A stretch of 64,000 bases of DNA, taken from Torymus aiolomorphi (lineage: Eukaryota > Arthropoda > Insecta > Hymenoptera > Torymidae). Where the stretch lies: the NCBI GenBank assembly GCA_036365515.1, contig CM070874.1, positions 214,944,942 to 215,008,941 of the forward strand, written 5' to 3'. Within the stretch, counting starts at the first letter, position 1. Each line of letters opens with the position of its first letter. A program made the translations under genes and the position numbers. Positions 32,086 through 43,626 of the stretch are shown one piece after another. A model generated the notes under the pieces. The model was given only the letters and a program-made list of their open reading frames with translations, was not told the DNA's origin and ran no database searches.

Positions 32086-32610
32086 TCGTACGATCTCCAG
32101 TACGCTACTTGTTGGCGCGCTCCCTCTCCTCCCCCTGTAGGTATATAAACCCCGGCAATTTCACATTTCTCTCAATGTCGAAAAATGGGACTCCAGAGTG
32201 CAGGATGGGTAATAGCTCTAGCTGTTTATTGTTATATTCGTATTGATTTTTATTTTTCGTTAACTTAAAATAAAATTTTCAAACTCGAATTCTTTTCAAA
32301 ATGTTCTAGTTAAATAAAATCCGCTCACAGACGTTGCACTATGTGCTATATCATTACTTGATCGACGTCACCTATGTTTGTCTACGAACCATGGTGTAAA
32401 CTTTCGTTAATTTATTAGGTCATTAAAATGCCAAAAAAAGTGTTAGTGGGTTGTTTTGCTTAAAATATTCTGTATATATGTATTTTTTTTCCTTTCTTAG
32501 CCCTGATGAAGGTATTAATATCAGTACCGAAACGTCGGCTAATAAACTAAGTTTTAAATGAATTTTTCTTGGTTCCTCGTTGATCGTTTTATTGCATCCT
32601 CCTTCACAAG
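32086..32610 (+). repeat. Penelope pseudo-LTR, 3' of plus-strand copy
   Basis: Same repeat as 28640-29245 with an internal ~40 base deletion near 32128 (the ctctcagaatttg block is absent) and another near 32478. It ends near ttgcatcctccttcac. Confidence 0.75.
32494..32548 (+). ncRNA. Hammerhead ribozyme motif, copy 4 (intact core)
   Basis: CTGATGA at 32503-32509 and GAAA at 32529-32532, with ACGTC next. The stem I side reads GGCT instead of GGCC, which still pairs with GCC and may add an A-U pair. Confidence 0.72.
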
Positions 32611-32909
32611 TTAAAAAATAGAAACTAATATCAAACAAGATGCTTATTTGAATACAAAAAAGAATCAAAATAATATAATGTTATAAGTACATATTAAAGT
32701 AATATAATTTTTACAAAAAGGAACTCTTGTATAATGTACGTGTGGTATTTAACAAGTTCAGTGCTACAATGTACATATTTGTACCGCAAGGTTTTACAAA
32801 CTTATTGACATTTAGAATCTTTAATGTTAAAATGAAAACTAAACAAAAATTATTCAATACAAATATTTTTGTAAACCTTGTGGTTTTAGATAATAGAAAA
32901 TAACTACAT

Positions 32910-34115
32910 TTTTAGGTACGACCGCTTCTCGGGAGAGCCTTATATTTTCGTCAGGGCGAAAATTGTAACACTTCAAATTCTGAAAATTTACAACATAAAG
33001 ACTATTTTCCACCCAAAAGAAGTACATTATAAGCGTTTTCAGAGATTTATGTATGTCTGTACGTATGTATGTGATCAAGTAACCCGATTATCTCAGCGAA
33101 ATTTTGACGGATCCAAACGGGCTTTGGGAAATATACTCGTCTAATTATAAGTAACTGACAGTTCTCTACCGAGCCAAATCGATCGACAAATAAAAAAACG
33201 CCAGGGCAAATAAAAATTTGATAAAATCGATTTTTGAGCATACGATGAACAAAATTAAATTTAAGTCAAAAACAACAAATGCATCTGCTAAAACTAATTA
33301 AAAGACGTCTTTTTTACATTGAACATTTTTTCCTATGAACAATATTTAACAATGTAATAGCGAAAAAATCGCTAAAATCATCAAAAATAGTCGTTTTTTT
33401 GCTATTACTTTACAGGATTTGAATTTACACAAAAATGTTAAATACAAAAGTTATAGATAATATTGAAACAAAACTTTTTCCTCTTCGACATTTTTTTGTA
33501 TGATCAATTCCTGAGGAGTTAAATCCAAAAAACTGTTTTTAACGCCTAAATGTATATAAAATGTTCGATTTTCGTTTATAACTGAGCAGAATTTGATTTT
33601 ACACAAAAATTTTAAATATGAAAGTTATAGATAATATTAAAACAAAACTTTTTTTTATTGAACATTTTTTGCTACGACCAATTCCTGACGAGTTAAATAA
33701 AAAAAAAAACGATTTTTTAAATATACCTAAAATCGACGATTTTCGTTTATAACGTAGCAGAATTTGATTTTATACAAACAAAAGTTATAGATAATATTTG
33801 TCCCATTTAACATTTTCATGTACAATCAGATCCATGCGAACTAAACTTATAGAAACGATTTTTTAATGCCTAAATACACCTAAAATAGCTGATTTTCGCT
33901 TATGATTCAACAGTATTTGACTTGACACAGAAATATTAGGTATAAAAGTTATAGACAATAATAACAAACGTTTTTCTTTCAACATTTCCATGTATAATCA
34001 ATCCCTGACGATCTAAACCTATAAAAACGATTTTTAACGCGTAAATACACCTCATATAGTGGATTTTCGCTTATTATTTAACAGAATTCGATTTGACACA
34101 AATATTTAATACAAT
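32910..34115 (+). repeat. Dispersed repeat with ~172 bp tandem units, copy B
   Basis: Same orientation and order as copy A at 21985, without the palindromic insert: the opening 'ttaggtacgaccgcttctcgggaga' block, then ~172 bp units whose cores begin near 33408, 33580, 33753, 33906 and 34077. No coding capacity. It and copy A bracket the Penelope cluster. Confidence 0.75.
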
Positions 34116-34900
34116 AGCTATAAAAAGATCAGAGAAATCAGTAGAACATTCCAAATATTACATAATTATAAAAATATAATAAAAATATAAAATATAAATT
34201 GATGTTGAACTAAAAGAATCAAAATTATGTAATATTGTATAAACAAATATTGAAGTAATATTATATTTACCAAACAAAACTTGTGTAATGTATGGGCTGC
34301 GAAAGAGATGCTTTTACTCACATACGTTATACACAAAAATTACTGGTGTTCACTGATTTTACAAATTTATTTTTTTCAACAGGTTCAGTACGGCATGAGT
34401 CAAATACGACTTGTGAAATCTGCCATACTCTTTGAATTGTTGTAAAAGAACTTTTGCCCATAACGCTTTTTATATCAGAAATAATAATATAATAATCTGA
34501 AAATTTCTTTGATTCTTCTTTTACTTTAACTTAACTTAACTTAATGTACTTTTTCTTATACATTATCCGTACTGAACTTGTTTAAATACATAATTTCTCT
34601 AATATTCGAGCAGAGGTACATTAATTGAAGTAAGTAGGTTATGCCTGGACTTTACTAATTATTAAAATACAAAAATTGATAAAGAAATATAATAATCAAA
34701 TACAAAAATCTAATATAGAAGTAAAATAGATATAGAAATAAAATTTAATATAGATTTTTTAAGATGACAAATTGCCATATACAAAGAAGTACCTACCCGA
34801 CTACCCCAACTACAAACAACTACCTACCCGGACTGCATTTAACCACACACTCAGCACTTTTATGATATCCCCAGTTTCTAATTGCCTATCCCCTCACATT
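34116..34900. other. AT-rich non-coding stretch
   Basis: Simple A/T runs, an ataatataataa-rich part around 34130-34260 and an ataga/aaaat-rich part around 34690-34760. No ORF, RNA gene or repeat partner in this window was recognised. Confidence 0.5.
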
Positions 34901-34965
34901 CTAAACCACTGACACTCGAAGATCACTGATGGAGCTGCAGAAGCAGCAAAGTGGGGTTGGACGGC

Positions 34966-35360
34966 TCAAGCTGGCACTACTCCATGGATGCCATCCGCTA
35001 GAGTAATCCGATCAGTAACTACACTCGGAGGGAAGACTGTCAGAGATCTTGGCTCATGTTTCACTGTCAGGGAGAGAATCAGCCTGGGAGTTAACCAAGG
35101 CACAAACATGAGATCACCCACTACTCTGGCAGCCAAGTGAGGAGAGATGAGCATCTAAAAACAACATATAACTAATAAATAGATGATACAAAAGAACATT
35201 ACCATACGAAAGAAGAGTCTGCAGCAGTGGTCGTTGTTCACTCTCCTCGCTGCACCAGCTACCTGCAACAAAAAGAAGTATCTTCAGCCGAACTATCAAA
35301 GAGGTTAGGAACATAAAAGAGCTTACCAAAACTGCTCTCGTCGTCGACCCCGCTGCATTG
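34966..35360 (-). other. Candidate small exons with splice-like borders
   Basis: On the minus strand an exon-like block of ~60 bases (about 35205-35262) is preceded by a pyrimidine-rich ...tttttgttgcag and followed by gtaatg. The next block starts after ttgtttttag near 35154 and stays open for 62 codons to a stop at 34966 (start MLISPHLAARVVGDLM). An upstream block ends in ttttg|gtaagc near 35328. The joined phase is consistent between the last two blocks, but no initiator Met is evident upstream and I recognise no domain. A low-confidence gene model, possibly a non-coding transcript. Confidence 0.2.
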
Positions 35361-35559
35361 CTGTCTCCGGCGAGTCACCACCAGCAGATGGTCACGGCGA
35401 GAGGGACATCCATCAGGAAGCCGCACTACAGTAGTCTGCTGTCATCGCTGGGAACGCCGGGCGTCGGAATTGTATCACATTCACATACGCCGATATGCAC
35501 ACAGCAACGCAAGACGGCAGACGGTGAGACGGACCGTGCACCCGTGCTGCGACAATAGT

Positions 35560-36204
35560 ACTTCGTGCAGTCGCTCATGCACGCAGCGCTAACAGTTAAG
35601 GCGCGGAGGTCGAAAGAATACAGCCAGATAATACCCAGATGCCAGATTCTCGAGTGCCTTAGGGCTGACTGCTGAGCCTATTCCTTCGTTTCCTGAATCC
35701 TCTCCCTTTCGCCGCGTTACAGCGTGTGTGTACTTATGGGTGTGATGCGTGCGCCGGCCGCCGCGAATAACTTTTCGAAATTGAGATTGTACTGCGCGTG
35801 GTATAAATTCGTCGGGATACGAGTCAACTTTTGTACTTTTTTTTTAATTAGGAACCCGCAAACATCGCTTTTATTTCCCCTGTAGTTAACATTTCATGCA
35901 AAGCGTCGTGTGAGCAGCTGACGTCGATCTTTCGTTAAAACTAAAGACTGTTGGAGTTTTCATTTCGTTAAGCCTAACCCACTTCCCTATTTACTGCAGC
36001 CCGACTGCGGGTTACAATTTATGTATTTTTTACTTACCAAGTTATAGAAAAAAATTGATAAATTATTTCGACATACATTATACCTACCTATTTTTTTCTA
36101 TTTATCGTGAAACTAATAAAATGTTACATTTTTCGAAAGGATTCGAAATGTAAAGGATCTCCGGAAAAGTGCGGTCGTGCCTATAATGTAAAAACGAAGT
36201 TTTT
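35560..36204. other. Non-coding, moderately GC-rich then AT-rich
   Basis: No ORF of note. 35560-35960 is more GC-rich than its surroundings and could hold the promoter of the minus-strand candidate transcript; I see no specific motif that proves it. Confidence 0.35.
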
Positions 36205-36310
36205 ACATAGGGAGGGGGCGGGCGACGAGCGAAGCGAGGAGCAGGTGTGTGTGGGGGCGGGGGGGTTGGCGTGCCGAAGACACGCAGAGGGGCTCGGCCC
36301 CCCTAGTTAT
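36205..36310 (+). repeat. G-rich patch with hairpin, repeat-like
   Basis: Two G-run clusters (gggagggggcggg at ~36211 and gggggcggggggg at ~36253) on the plus strand flank gacgagcgaagcgaggagc. It ends in ggggctcggcccccc, which can fold on itself. It resembles GC-rich tails of short insect repeats; no gene. Confidence 0.4.
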
Positions 36311-36389
36311 AAAATGTTTAGAATTTCAATGAATTTGAACTAAATATATAAAATCGTTTGAAACATGACCTTAATCGGCTTAGCACTGC

Positions 36390-36490
36390 AACTGTGTCAC
36401 GGGGTGGTTATTATGGCTAAGACGCGTTTCACCTGCACGTCTTAGCGGTTCAAATCCGGGTCTTTCGGATCAATGCTCGGAGACCCAATA
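36390..36490 (+). repeat. tRNA-like SINE or tRNA pseudogene
   Basis: A gtggttattatggc A-box-like segment is followed by an 8 bp stem (ctaagacg / cgtcttag) in the anticodon-arm position and then ggttcaaatcc, a near-consensus B box. The acceptor stem is not convincing. That combination fits a tRNA-derived SINE head. A second B-box-like gagttcgagtcc lies on the minus strand near 36595. Confidence 0.5.
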
Positions 36491-36699
36491 GCCAAATTAG
36501 TCAGGAGACGCTACAAAGTTGAGAAATGCTAAACCTAATCTGGTTACTTACCGTCCAACACGCAAGTCGGAGTCTTGCGCTTTATTTCTGCCAGGGACTC
36601 GAACTCCTCATCGTGTCCATGGTTCATGTGTCAGCTGCTCAGATGTAAAACAATACATTCACTCTAACGTAACGACCGCGGAGGCGGCGCACAGTGGGC

Positions 36700-37642
36700 A
36701 CAAATGAATATGTCTGGCCAAAATAAAATATCTTCTTTTCGAACAGACAGATTGGGATGGGGATACTCTTAAAATGAAGGTTATAATAACTACTTTAAGG
36801 AAAAATTGTAGATAAAGTGTTGAAAAAATTTTCAAGGTCAGTCCAAGATCAATATATAAAAATTTGCGTTTTTTTAATGATCAGAAGAAGCTGGGCTGTT
36901 ACCTTAACAAGCTGAAAAGATTTTTATGTGGTTTTCGGATAGCTGATAACAAATAGGCTGACAGAATTGCAAAATTCATTTGTTTAAACAATAATTTTCA
37001 AATTTTTCTTCTATGAAATATTAAATTAAAATAATAATAAGTTAAAACACGTATCATATATAAAAATAAAAAAAAAAATTATTTTGATTCAAATTAATCT
37101 AAATAATTTTTTGTTGTAATATTACCTTTAATAAATTTAAGAAAGCGTACAACTTTATGGAAAAATTAGTACAGAATATAACTTGTACATTACATACAAG
37201 TTGTATCCATTTTATATTAGTGCAAGCAATTATATTCGAATAATAACACCGGCACACAAAAGAAAGCGGTCTGTACTTTTGACCAGACCCACCTATCTTC
37301 ATGTATTTTTTCGCGCTGAATACGAATCTGGAGTCCGTTTAACCCCTAGACTTCGAGATTTCGAGCAAAATCGTTTCTGAAGTTTTTTAAATTCTATTAC
37401 TTACCGATATTGCCAAAACCGTAAAAGAAAGCTAAAAAAAAAGCGAAAAATCTAAAAAATTTGAAAAATTCGGGAAAAAAAATACTAGAAATCATGAATA
37501 GCACAAAATCTGGAACTAATTTTGCTCTTATACTTTCTTTCTCTGGTAGCGAACTCTTTTCTCTTCAAATGACCTACGCAACGGGTTTCTTTTTCTTATT
37601 TTTGTATTGTGATTCGTTTCTCTCTTGAGCGCCCAACAGAAA
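36700..37642 (-). repeat. Orphan inverted copy of the ~1 kb repeat at 50045
   Basis: Reads as the reverse complement of 50045-51185. The gtgggcacaaatgaa end, the aatatcttcttttcgaa and gatggggatactctt blocks, the ataatttt AT-rich middle, and finally the cgctcaagagagaaacgaatc end all correspond. In the 50 kb copy this block directly follows a fragment of the DEQGERFHQD protein family; here the protein part is absent. Small frames inside are not genes. Confidence 0.8.
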
Positions 37643-38325
<683 letters not shown>

Positions 38326-38445
38326 AATTTGTCCGCGGCATAACCCGAAAATGGACAGAGGTATCAAGTTTATCTTTGGCAGATATCTAAAGTTCATTTT
38401 AAAGTTGTGCAAGTTCAATTATATAGTTGATCGGATAATATTAAG

Positions 38446-38609
38446 TGGGTTAAAATAATAAAGAAAAATATGGAAAAATTGAAAATATTTTTTTTCGGCT
38501 CTGGGTTTGGATATCGGTCTGAAGTAGTTCCATTTTATGAAAGGTCTTGAAATTACCTGTCAATCCGTATTTTTATCGTTCCGATCGCATAATTTTAAGT
38601 CGGTTAAAC
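38446..38609 (+). repeat. ~160 bp satellite unit, left of the Gypsy insertion
   Basis: Contains aaagaaaaatatggaaaa, ttcggctctgggtttggatatcgg, and ccgatcgcataattttaagtcggtta, matching three consecutive units at 48468-48925. The Gypsy element at 38610 interrupts the array at the ttaaac position. Confidence 0.8.
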
Positions 38610-39322
38610 TATGACGGAAAATTATTCTCCGTCATTTTCCTCTCTCCCCGCATTAATCATGTACTAATTCCTCACAGTTGTTATAGGTGCAGACGACGCG
38701 GAAGGACGCCTGACCGAGAGAGACGGAGAGAGAGAGAGAGCGCATGCGAGGAGCGCGTGCGACCTGCTGAGAGAGAGAGAGTCAATTAGTCTCGTTGAGG
38801 ATAGCGCCCGCGCTCCTTGCCCCAAAAATATACGGGAGAGTTCCGTGATGTGCTACCTCGGATTGAGAGTATGTTTGTGTGAGTGTGTGCACCCTGCCAC
38901 GAGCGTGTGGCCCGTTCCAGCCTCCGAGAGGCAACCGAAAGCGACCTGCGCACCAGGAGCTCCGGCGAAGCGTCTTCGGCGACAGCGACTACGCACCATT
39001 TGTAAGTGCCGGCTTGACTCTTCTCTCTCTCTCTCTCTCTAACTCGCGGCAACTCGGGCCTCCTTCTTGCGCCCGCTGACCGCGAATCGCACATTGTAGG
39101 CTGTGTCCCCTTTTCCCCTCTTTGACTCGTTCAATAAACCTCGTTATATGGTATTTAATTCTCGCGAGTGATCCTTCATTTGCTACCCCATTCTCCCACC
39201 TTTATTCAATTCTACATTCGCATGCGGCGTGCATTGCACGAGGTGCGCTAGCCTCGCCGCCGCATGCACTAAATTTGTAATCGGATAATCCCAAGCAGCC
39301 GGAGAATTAATTATCCGTTACA
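38610..39322 (+). repeat. 5' LTR
   Basis: 713 bases. It starts with a short self-complementary tgacggaaaattattctccgtca, has a CT/GA-rich part, an AATAAA signal at 39132, and ends ...ttatccgttaca. It matches the 3' LTR closely except for the much shorter GA tract. Confidence 0.9.
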
Positions 39323-39324
39323 AA

Positions 39325-39343
39325 TTGGTGCCCCTCGAAAAAT
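39325..39343 (+). promoter_or_regulatory. Putative primer binding site
   Basis: tggtgcccctcgaaaaat lies two to three bases after the LTR, where a tRNA 3' end would anneal to prime minus-strand synthesis. I do not assign the tRNA. Confidence 0.55.
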
Positions 39344-41341
39344 CCACATTTTCGAGAACGTGGGTACTTATAGGAGAATTTAAATCCGCATCCGGAGTGT
39401 GGAAAATTGCAGCGCGCGGTGACATTAGTTCACGCAGCGCATCAGTGTATTGAACATTGGCAATTAAACACCGGTGGGGTGGATGCATTAAGCATTACCG
39501 CACTCTGGAAAAGTCAGCGAACGCGCATTTTTACGCTATGGTTATTGTCGAAAATTACATTCGACAGCCGTCGCGCACATGCGCAGCGACGGCAACCGCG
39601 GACAGTGTTTACGTTGCGCACCGACACAGGACTCGGGCCGCGCCGAACGTAAAGAAAGCGCGCCTTTCCAGCACACAAGTTTTCGCACTGTGTGTTGGAG
39701 AGAGACAAATTACTGCGAATATTATACTCGGAGCGAAAATTATTTCGTGCGCGACTGAATATTATTTCAGCTTAGGCGCTATACCAGCGAGACACAATAC
39801 GCGACGCGCATATGACAACAATGCGCCTTATGTACACTTACACTTTTATTGTTTGATCACGAGTTTGAAAGCGACCTCGCATTAATAAGCGTTGAGAAAT
39901 TGCATAAACTTGAACACGCGTTATCGCAGAATTAATAAAAATAATTGAAATCTGTTTAAACAAGTTAACTTTTATTATACTTTAAAATTAATAGGATATT
40001 TTTTTTTGTCTTCTCTTTCGGTAATTAACCACCGACATCAATTTAAAATTGGAAGTAAATTAAAGTTTGGAATTACTTTCAAGATTACTAAATTTAATAT
40101 TCAAGTGAAATAAAAATTTGAATGATTACTGGAAAAATAAAAATTTGCTAACGCGAAATAACGCAGGTGCGAACTCGCTGTTCAAAACTCAATATCTAGG
40201 CACACGCAACATAGCTTGCGCATCGCGATACACAGCAGTGTGGAAATAGCAACAGCTGATCGCTCAGGAACCATCGTACCCCGACAGCGAACAACGCGAG
40301 TGCCGTATAGTCACCTAGGAGGCAACTAGCACAGACTGTATAATTCGAACACAAACATTCACAACGCCCTGCATTTGAGTCAGGTTGAGAAATTAGAAAC
40401 ATTTACCTTATTACCGACTAGCGTAAATAAAATTAAAACGTACTACATTAAAGGATAGCGAAGCAAAATAGTAAATTTAAGACAGCGAAATAGTTCAGAA
40501 CTAATATCAAAAACGCATTTACGTTCTGAACTATTTCAGAGAAATTCGGGTCACAGAATTAGTTGAACAAAACAAAATTTATTTTTTCTGCTTTCTGTAG
40601 TATATTGAAGTATTAAGCCTTCAATAATATTTAATAAAATAGCCTTTGGGATTTTAAGTCGAACCAAATACCCTTCCAGTTAAAATTAAGACCACAACAA
40701 AAGTGGCATTTTAATAATTTATTTCATTTTTTTTTATTTAACACTATTATTATTCTACCTAATTTAGTAATAAATATTCTTTTTTTCTTTTTTACAATAA
40801 AGAGATAAATTAATCTAAATTACATAATAAAATATTCTCAGAATTTATTTACCGCGATTCACGCAAAATAAATTCACAGAATTTAACAAACGTAATTTAC
40901 CTATTGCAATAAATTATTGAACGCGTATATCGCAAGTGCAAAGCTGAATGCGACGCATCTAGACAACGGGCAAACGACCCCACAAACAGTATAAACTATT
41001 ATAAATTATTATAAATTATTTGAATTTATCCCTTCTTGCTTTTACAAAAAATTGCCTTTTGTGAATTCAAATTTTCTTATGGTTAAATTGATACACAAGA
41101 AAACAAATAAAACTGGAAGAGGCAAATCTTTCTTTCTTTTGCTTTCATTAAATTTTCTTTACCGCATTCCGATTTAAATAAGGAAATATTAAAAACTCCA
41201 TTCTCATTAAATATAAAAGAGAATTGAGTGGCGATTAGCGCAAATTAAACTTGAAAACACCAAAGGCGTAATAATTAAAAACTAAAACTTTAAAACCCGA
41301 ATTCCTCAGCAAAGCGCATTAGGAATTTTCAGGTCACCAAC
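39344..41341 (+). other. Long 5' leader of the Gypsy element
   Basis: ~2 kb between primer site and gag start. A 142-codon frame (39457-39885) has no recognisable domain and is probably chance. AT-rich from 39880 on. It contains a strong hairpin at 40487-40537. A leader this long suggests regulation of translation or packaging, which is inference. Confidence 0.45.
40487..40537 (+). promoter_or_regulatory. 15 bp perfect hairpin in the leader
   Basis: gaaatagttcagaac (40487-40501) and gttctgaactatttc (40523-40537) are exact complements around a 21-base loop. Possible packaging, dimerisation or translational element; nothing else identifies its role. Confidence 0.5.
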
Positions 41342-43340
41342 ATGCCACTCTTAGACGACGATACATTCGAAGACGTCATGGGGGTGGAAATCCAAGGCCG
41401 GATAATGAACCTGGCAGGCGAGCCGCTCGACGATGCGCTCGAAAAATTAGAACTTTTAAAAAGCGGCACATAGTTTGCAAAAGCGGATAGGTTATATAGG
41501 CGATTGCGAGGTGACTATACAGCGAACGATTTCATGCGAACGGAAGAAACAGAAGACGAAGCAGAAGCATTCGATAGAAGAAACAAGAAATTGGAAAATC
41601 TTACACAAACTCTGCCGTTCGACGCACGTACACTCGACGAGCTGGCGGAAAGGCGTGCAGCTACGAGATGCACACACGAGACGCAAAGACGTCAAATGTC
41701 AACGCCACTAGACCAACCCCATACACTACTGGACTAATTGGACATGTCAATCACGGAAGTACAAGAAGAAAATGCCTGCGCGACAACAATATCACCAACC
41801 CCAGAGCAAGTATGGACCGCGACGACGCAACATCAATCAGGACCAATGCGAACGGCGCAGCAAGATACCCGTGATGCGATAAACCTAGGAAAAGCGATAG
41901 CCAAAGGAAGATTTCCAACGCCTATCACAACGCAGTCAACGTGGGTAAACACGCTAACAACCACGACGACAACAGCGAGTACGGCCGTAGCCAGCACCGC
42001 GGGCACGTACACAATACACACGGCACCGAAATCGGTCTTTACGATACGAACAACACATACAGCCGACGACCCTGTACAATGCACGCTCATAAACGGCAGA
42101 ACATACACAATGCCAAGAGCAGTAGCATACGAAATGATCAGAATACAGGGAATCGCCAAAGACTACGACAAGGAAATAAGGCAGCGCAGGAGCAGATGTC
42201 CGATCTGATAGCGAGTACACGTCTGCACGCAATGTCAAATAAAACGACAAGCAATGAAGCGAGCTCGCAAAAACATAAAACAGTGACCTTCCAAGACACG
42301 TACAGATTAGAGTACCTTGACGAAGGAAGTACACAAGCGGACTCGCGCAACACAGCGACGATCGCAAACGCGCGACAACCATCAGCGCTAAGCCCAGCAG
42401 GGCAAAACTTCACACCACAAAGATATTATGCGAACGAGCGTGATCCCCAGCGACATCCTCAGCCTCATGCTCGTGACCGGCAAGAGTCTTGGGGGAGGGG
42501 GAGCCTCCCGAATAACTCGCAAAGTAGATACTCGCGGGCGAAGGCACCACGCTCCATCAATCCATAAACGTGGACGTTGGCAGAACGGTGCGGCAGTGGA
42601 AACTGCAATTCACCGGCGAGAAAGGCAGCAGCATCGAGGAATTTCTGGAGCGAGTTAACGAATGCCGCTCGCTCGCGCGAATAACTGACGAAGACCTGCT
42701 GAATGCTATGTCGGAGCTGACGTCTGGCGTGGTAAGGCACTGGTGTCGCCAAGCTCGTAAAAATTGGCGAACTTGGGAAGACTTTTGCGCCGCCGCACGC
42801 CGCTGCTACGGGGTCGACAAGCGATTCCAGCAACGACTCGTCGGCGAAGCGCAAGCCCGCACCCAAAGCAGAGACGAGCTTGTAAGGGATTATATTGTAT
42901 GCCTCCTTACGATTTTAAGTAAGTTTGAGGAGCCTTGGGAGGACGAAAGACAACTCGAGCACATATATATAAATATGCTGCCCAGTCTCCAACCCTTAGT
43001 GCCGTGGGAGAAAGTTACAGACATAGACAAGCTCATAGAGCTTATACGAGAAGCGGAAACGCTAAGGGAGGCGGAGAGGAGTTACAAACCGCCCCCGAAC
43101 CCGGACGATAGTCTGTTACCAGACGTAGCCTACAAGGGGCCAAAGTCCGCGAAAACGCAACCGCAGCGCGGCAAGAGTAGTTTGGCGGCTATGGCGAGTG
43201 GCGCGCCTCCGCAAGACACAAGCGGACGACCCGTGACGACCGATGGCAAGCCAAGCCTAGCCGCGGTGGCAGAGCAGTCGGCCCAAGGGCTCGATCAGCT
43301 GATTAGCCGGCTACTAGACGAAAAAACTCTCCAAACGTAA
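41342..43340 (+). pseudogene. gag: Gypsy gag, broken
   Basis: Starts MPLLDDDTFEDVMG at 41342. The same frame is stopped by TAG at 41471 and TAA at 41735, then continues in frame to about 42208 with a Thr-rich linker. Shifts near 42190 and 42560 lead to the capsid-type frame 42570-43340: VGRTVRQWKLQFTG, SSIEEFLERVNECR, WCRQARKNWRTWEDFCAAARRCYG and LVRDYIVCLL. These are the retrotransposon gag capsid hallmarks and would assemble virus-like particles. The damage excludes a functional protein. Confidence 0.75.
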
Positions 43341-43341
43341 C

Positions 43342-43626
43342 TTGAGCAGGGAGGGACCCTTGGGTCCGCCGCCAAGAAGCAGCAGCCCTCCCAAGAGGAC
43401 ACGAGCGTACCGCAAGAATAGTCGCAGTTCCCCTAACAAGCCTAGGGAAAACGCCCTGGCAAGAACCGGCGAGGAGAATTACGCGCCACCAACTCCAACC
43501 AGCGACAAGAATGCCAACAGCCAGCCCGAGCCAAAAGAGCACGTGCGGTGTTGGGGTTGTAGCTGGCCTGGCTACATTAAGCCACGCTGCCCGGAGTGCT
43601 CGGGAAAAGGCAGAGGGGGCGCGTAG
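43342..43626 (+). pseudogene. Gag nucleocapsid knuckle region
   Basis: Pro/Arg-rich start, then a CCHC-type knuckle CWGCSWPGYIKPRC in which the His position is Tyr, followed by CPEC. It lies right after the capsid frame, shifted, and overlaps the start of the pol frame (43596) by ~30 bases, as expected for gag-pol frameshift arrangement. Loss of the His should weaken zinc binding. Confidence 0.6.

Larger units (their letters stand above)
23889..32610. mobile_element. Penelope-like element cluster, inverted tandem copies
   Basis: Two arms point away from a junction at ~28506-28535. The minus-strand arm contains a complete element (ORF 24603-27422) preceded by the 3' end of a tandem neighbour (27335-28515). 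The plus-strand arm contains the last ~100 bases of a neighbour (28533), then a second nearly complete element (29163-32085). Each ORF is flanked by direct-repeat pseudo-LTRs of ~600 bp that include the ORF start and a hammerhead motif. Partial tandem and inverted arrangement is usual for Penelope-like elements. Nucleotide identity between arms is high by eye. Confidence 0.9.

Noticed and set aside
39457..39885. 142-codon frame in the Gypsy leader as an extra gene
   Set aside because: No domain, composition like the leader, and no conserved position in Gypsy elements known to me.
41833..42382. Hydrophobic minus-strand frames resembling membrane proteins
   Set aside because: Antisense of the Thr-rich gag linker; hydrophobicity follows from complement of ACN codons.
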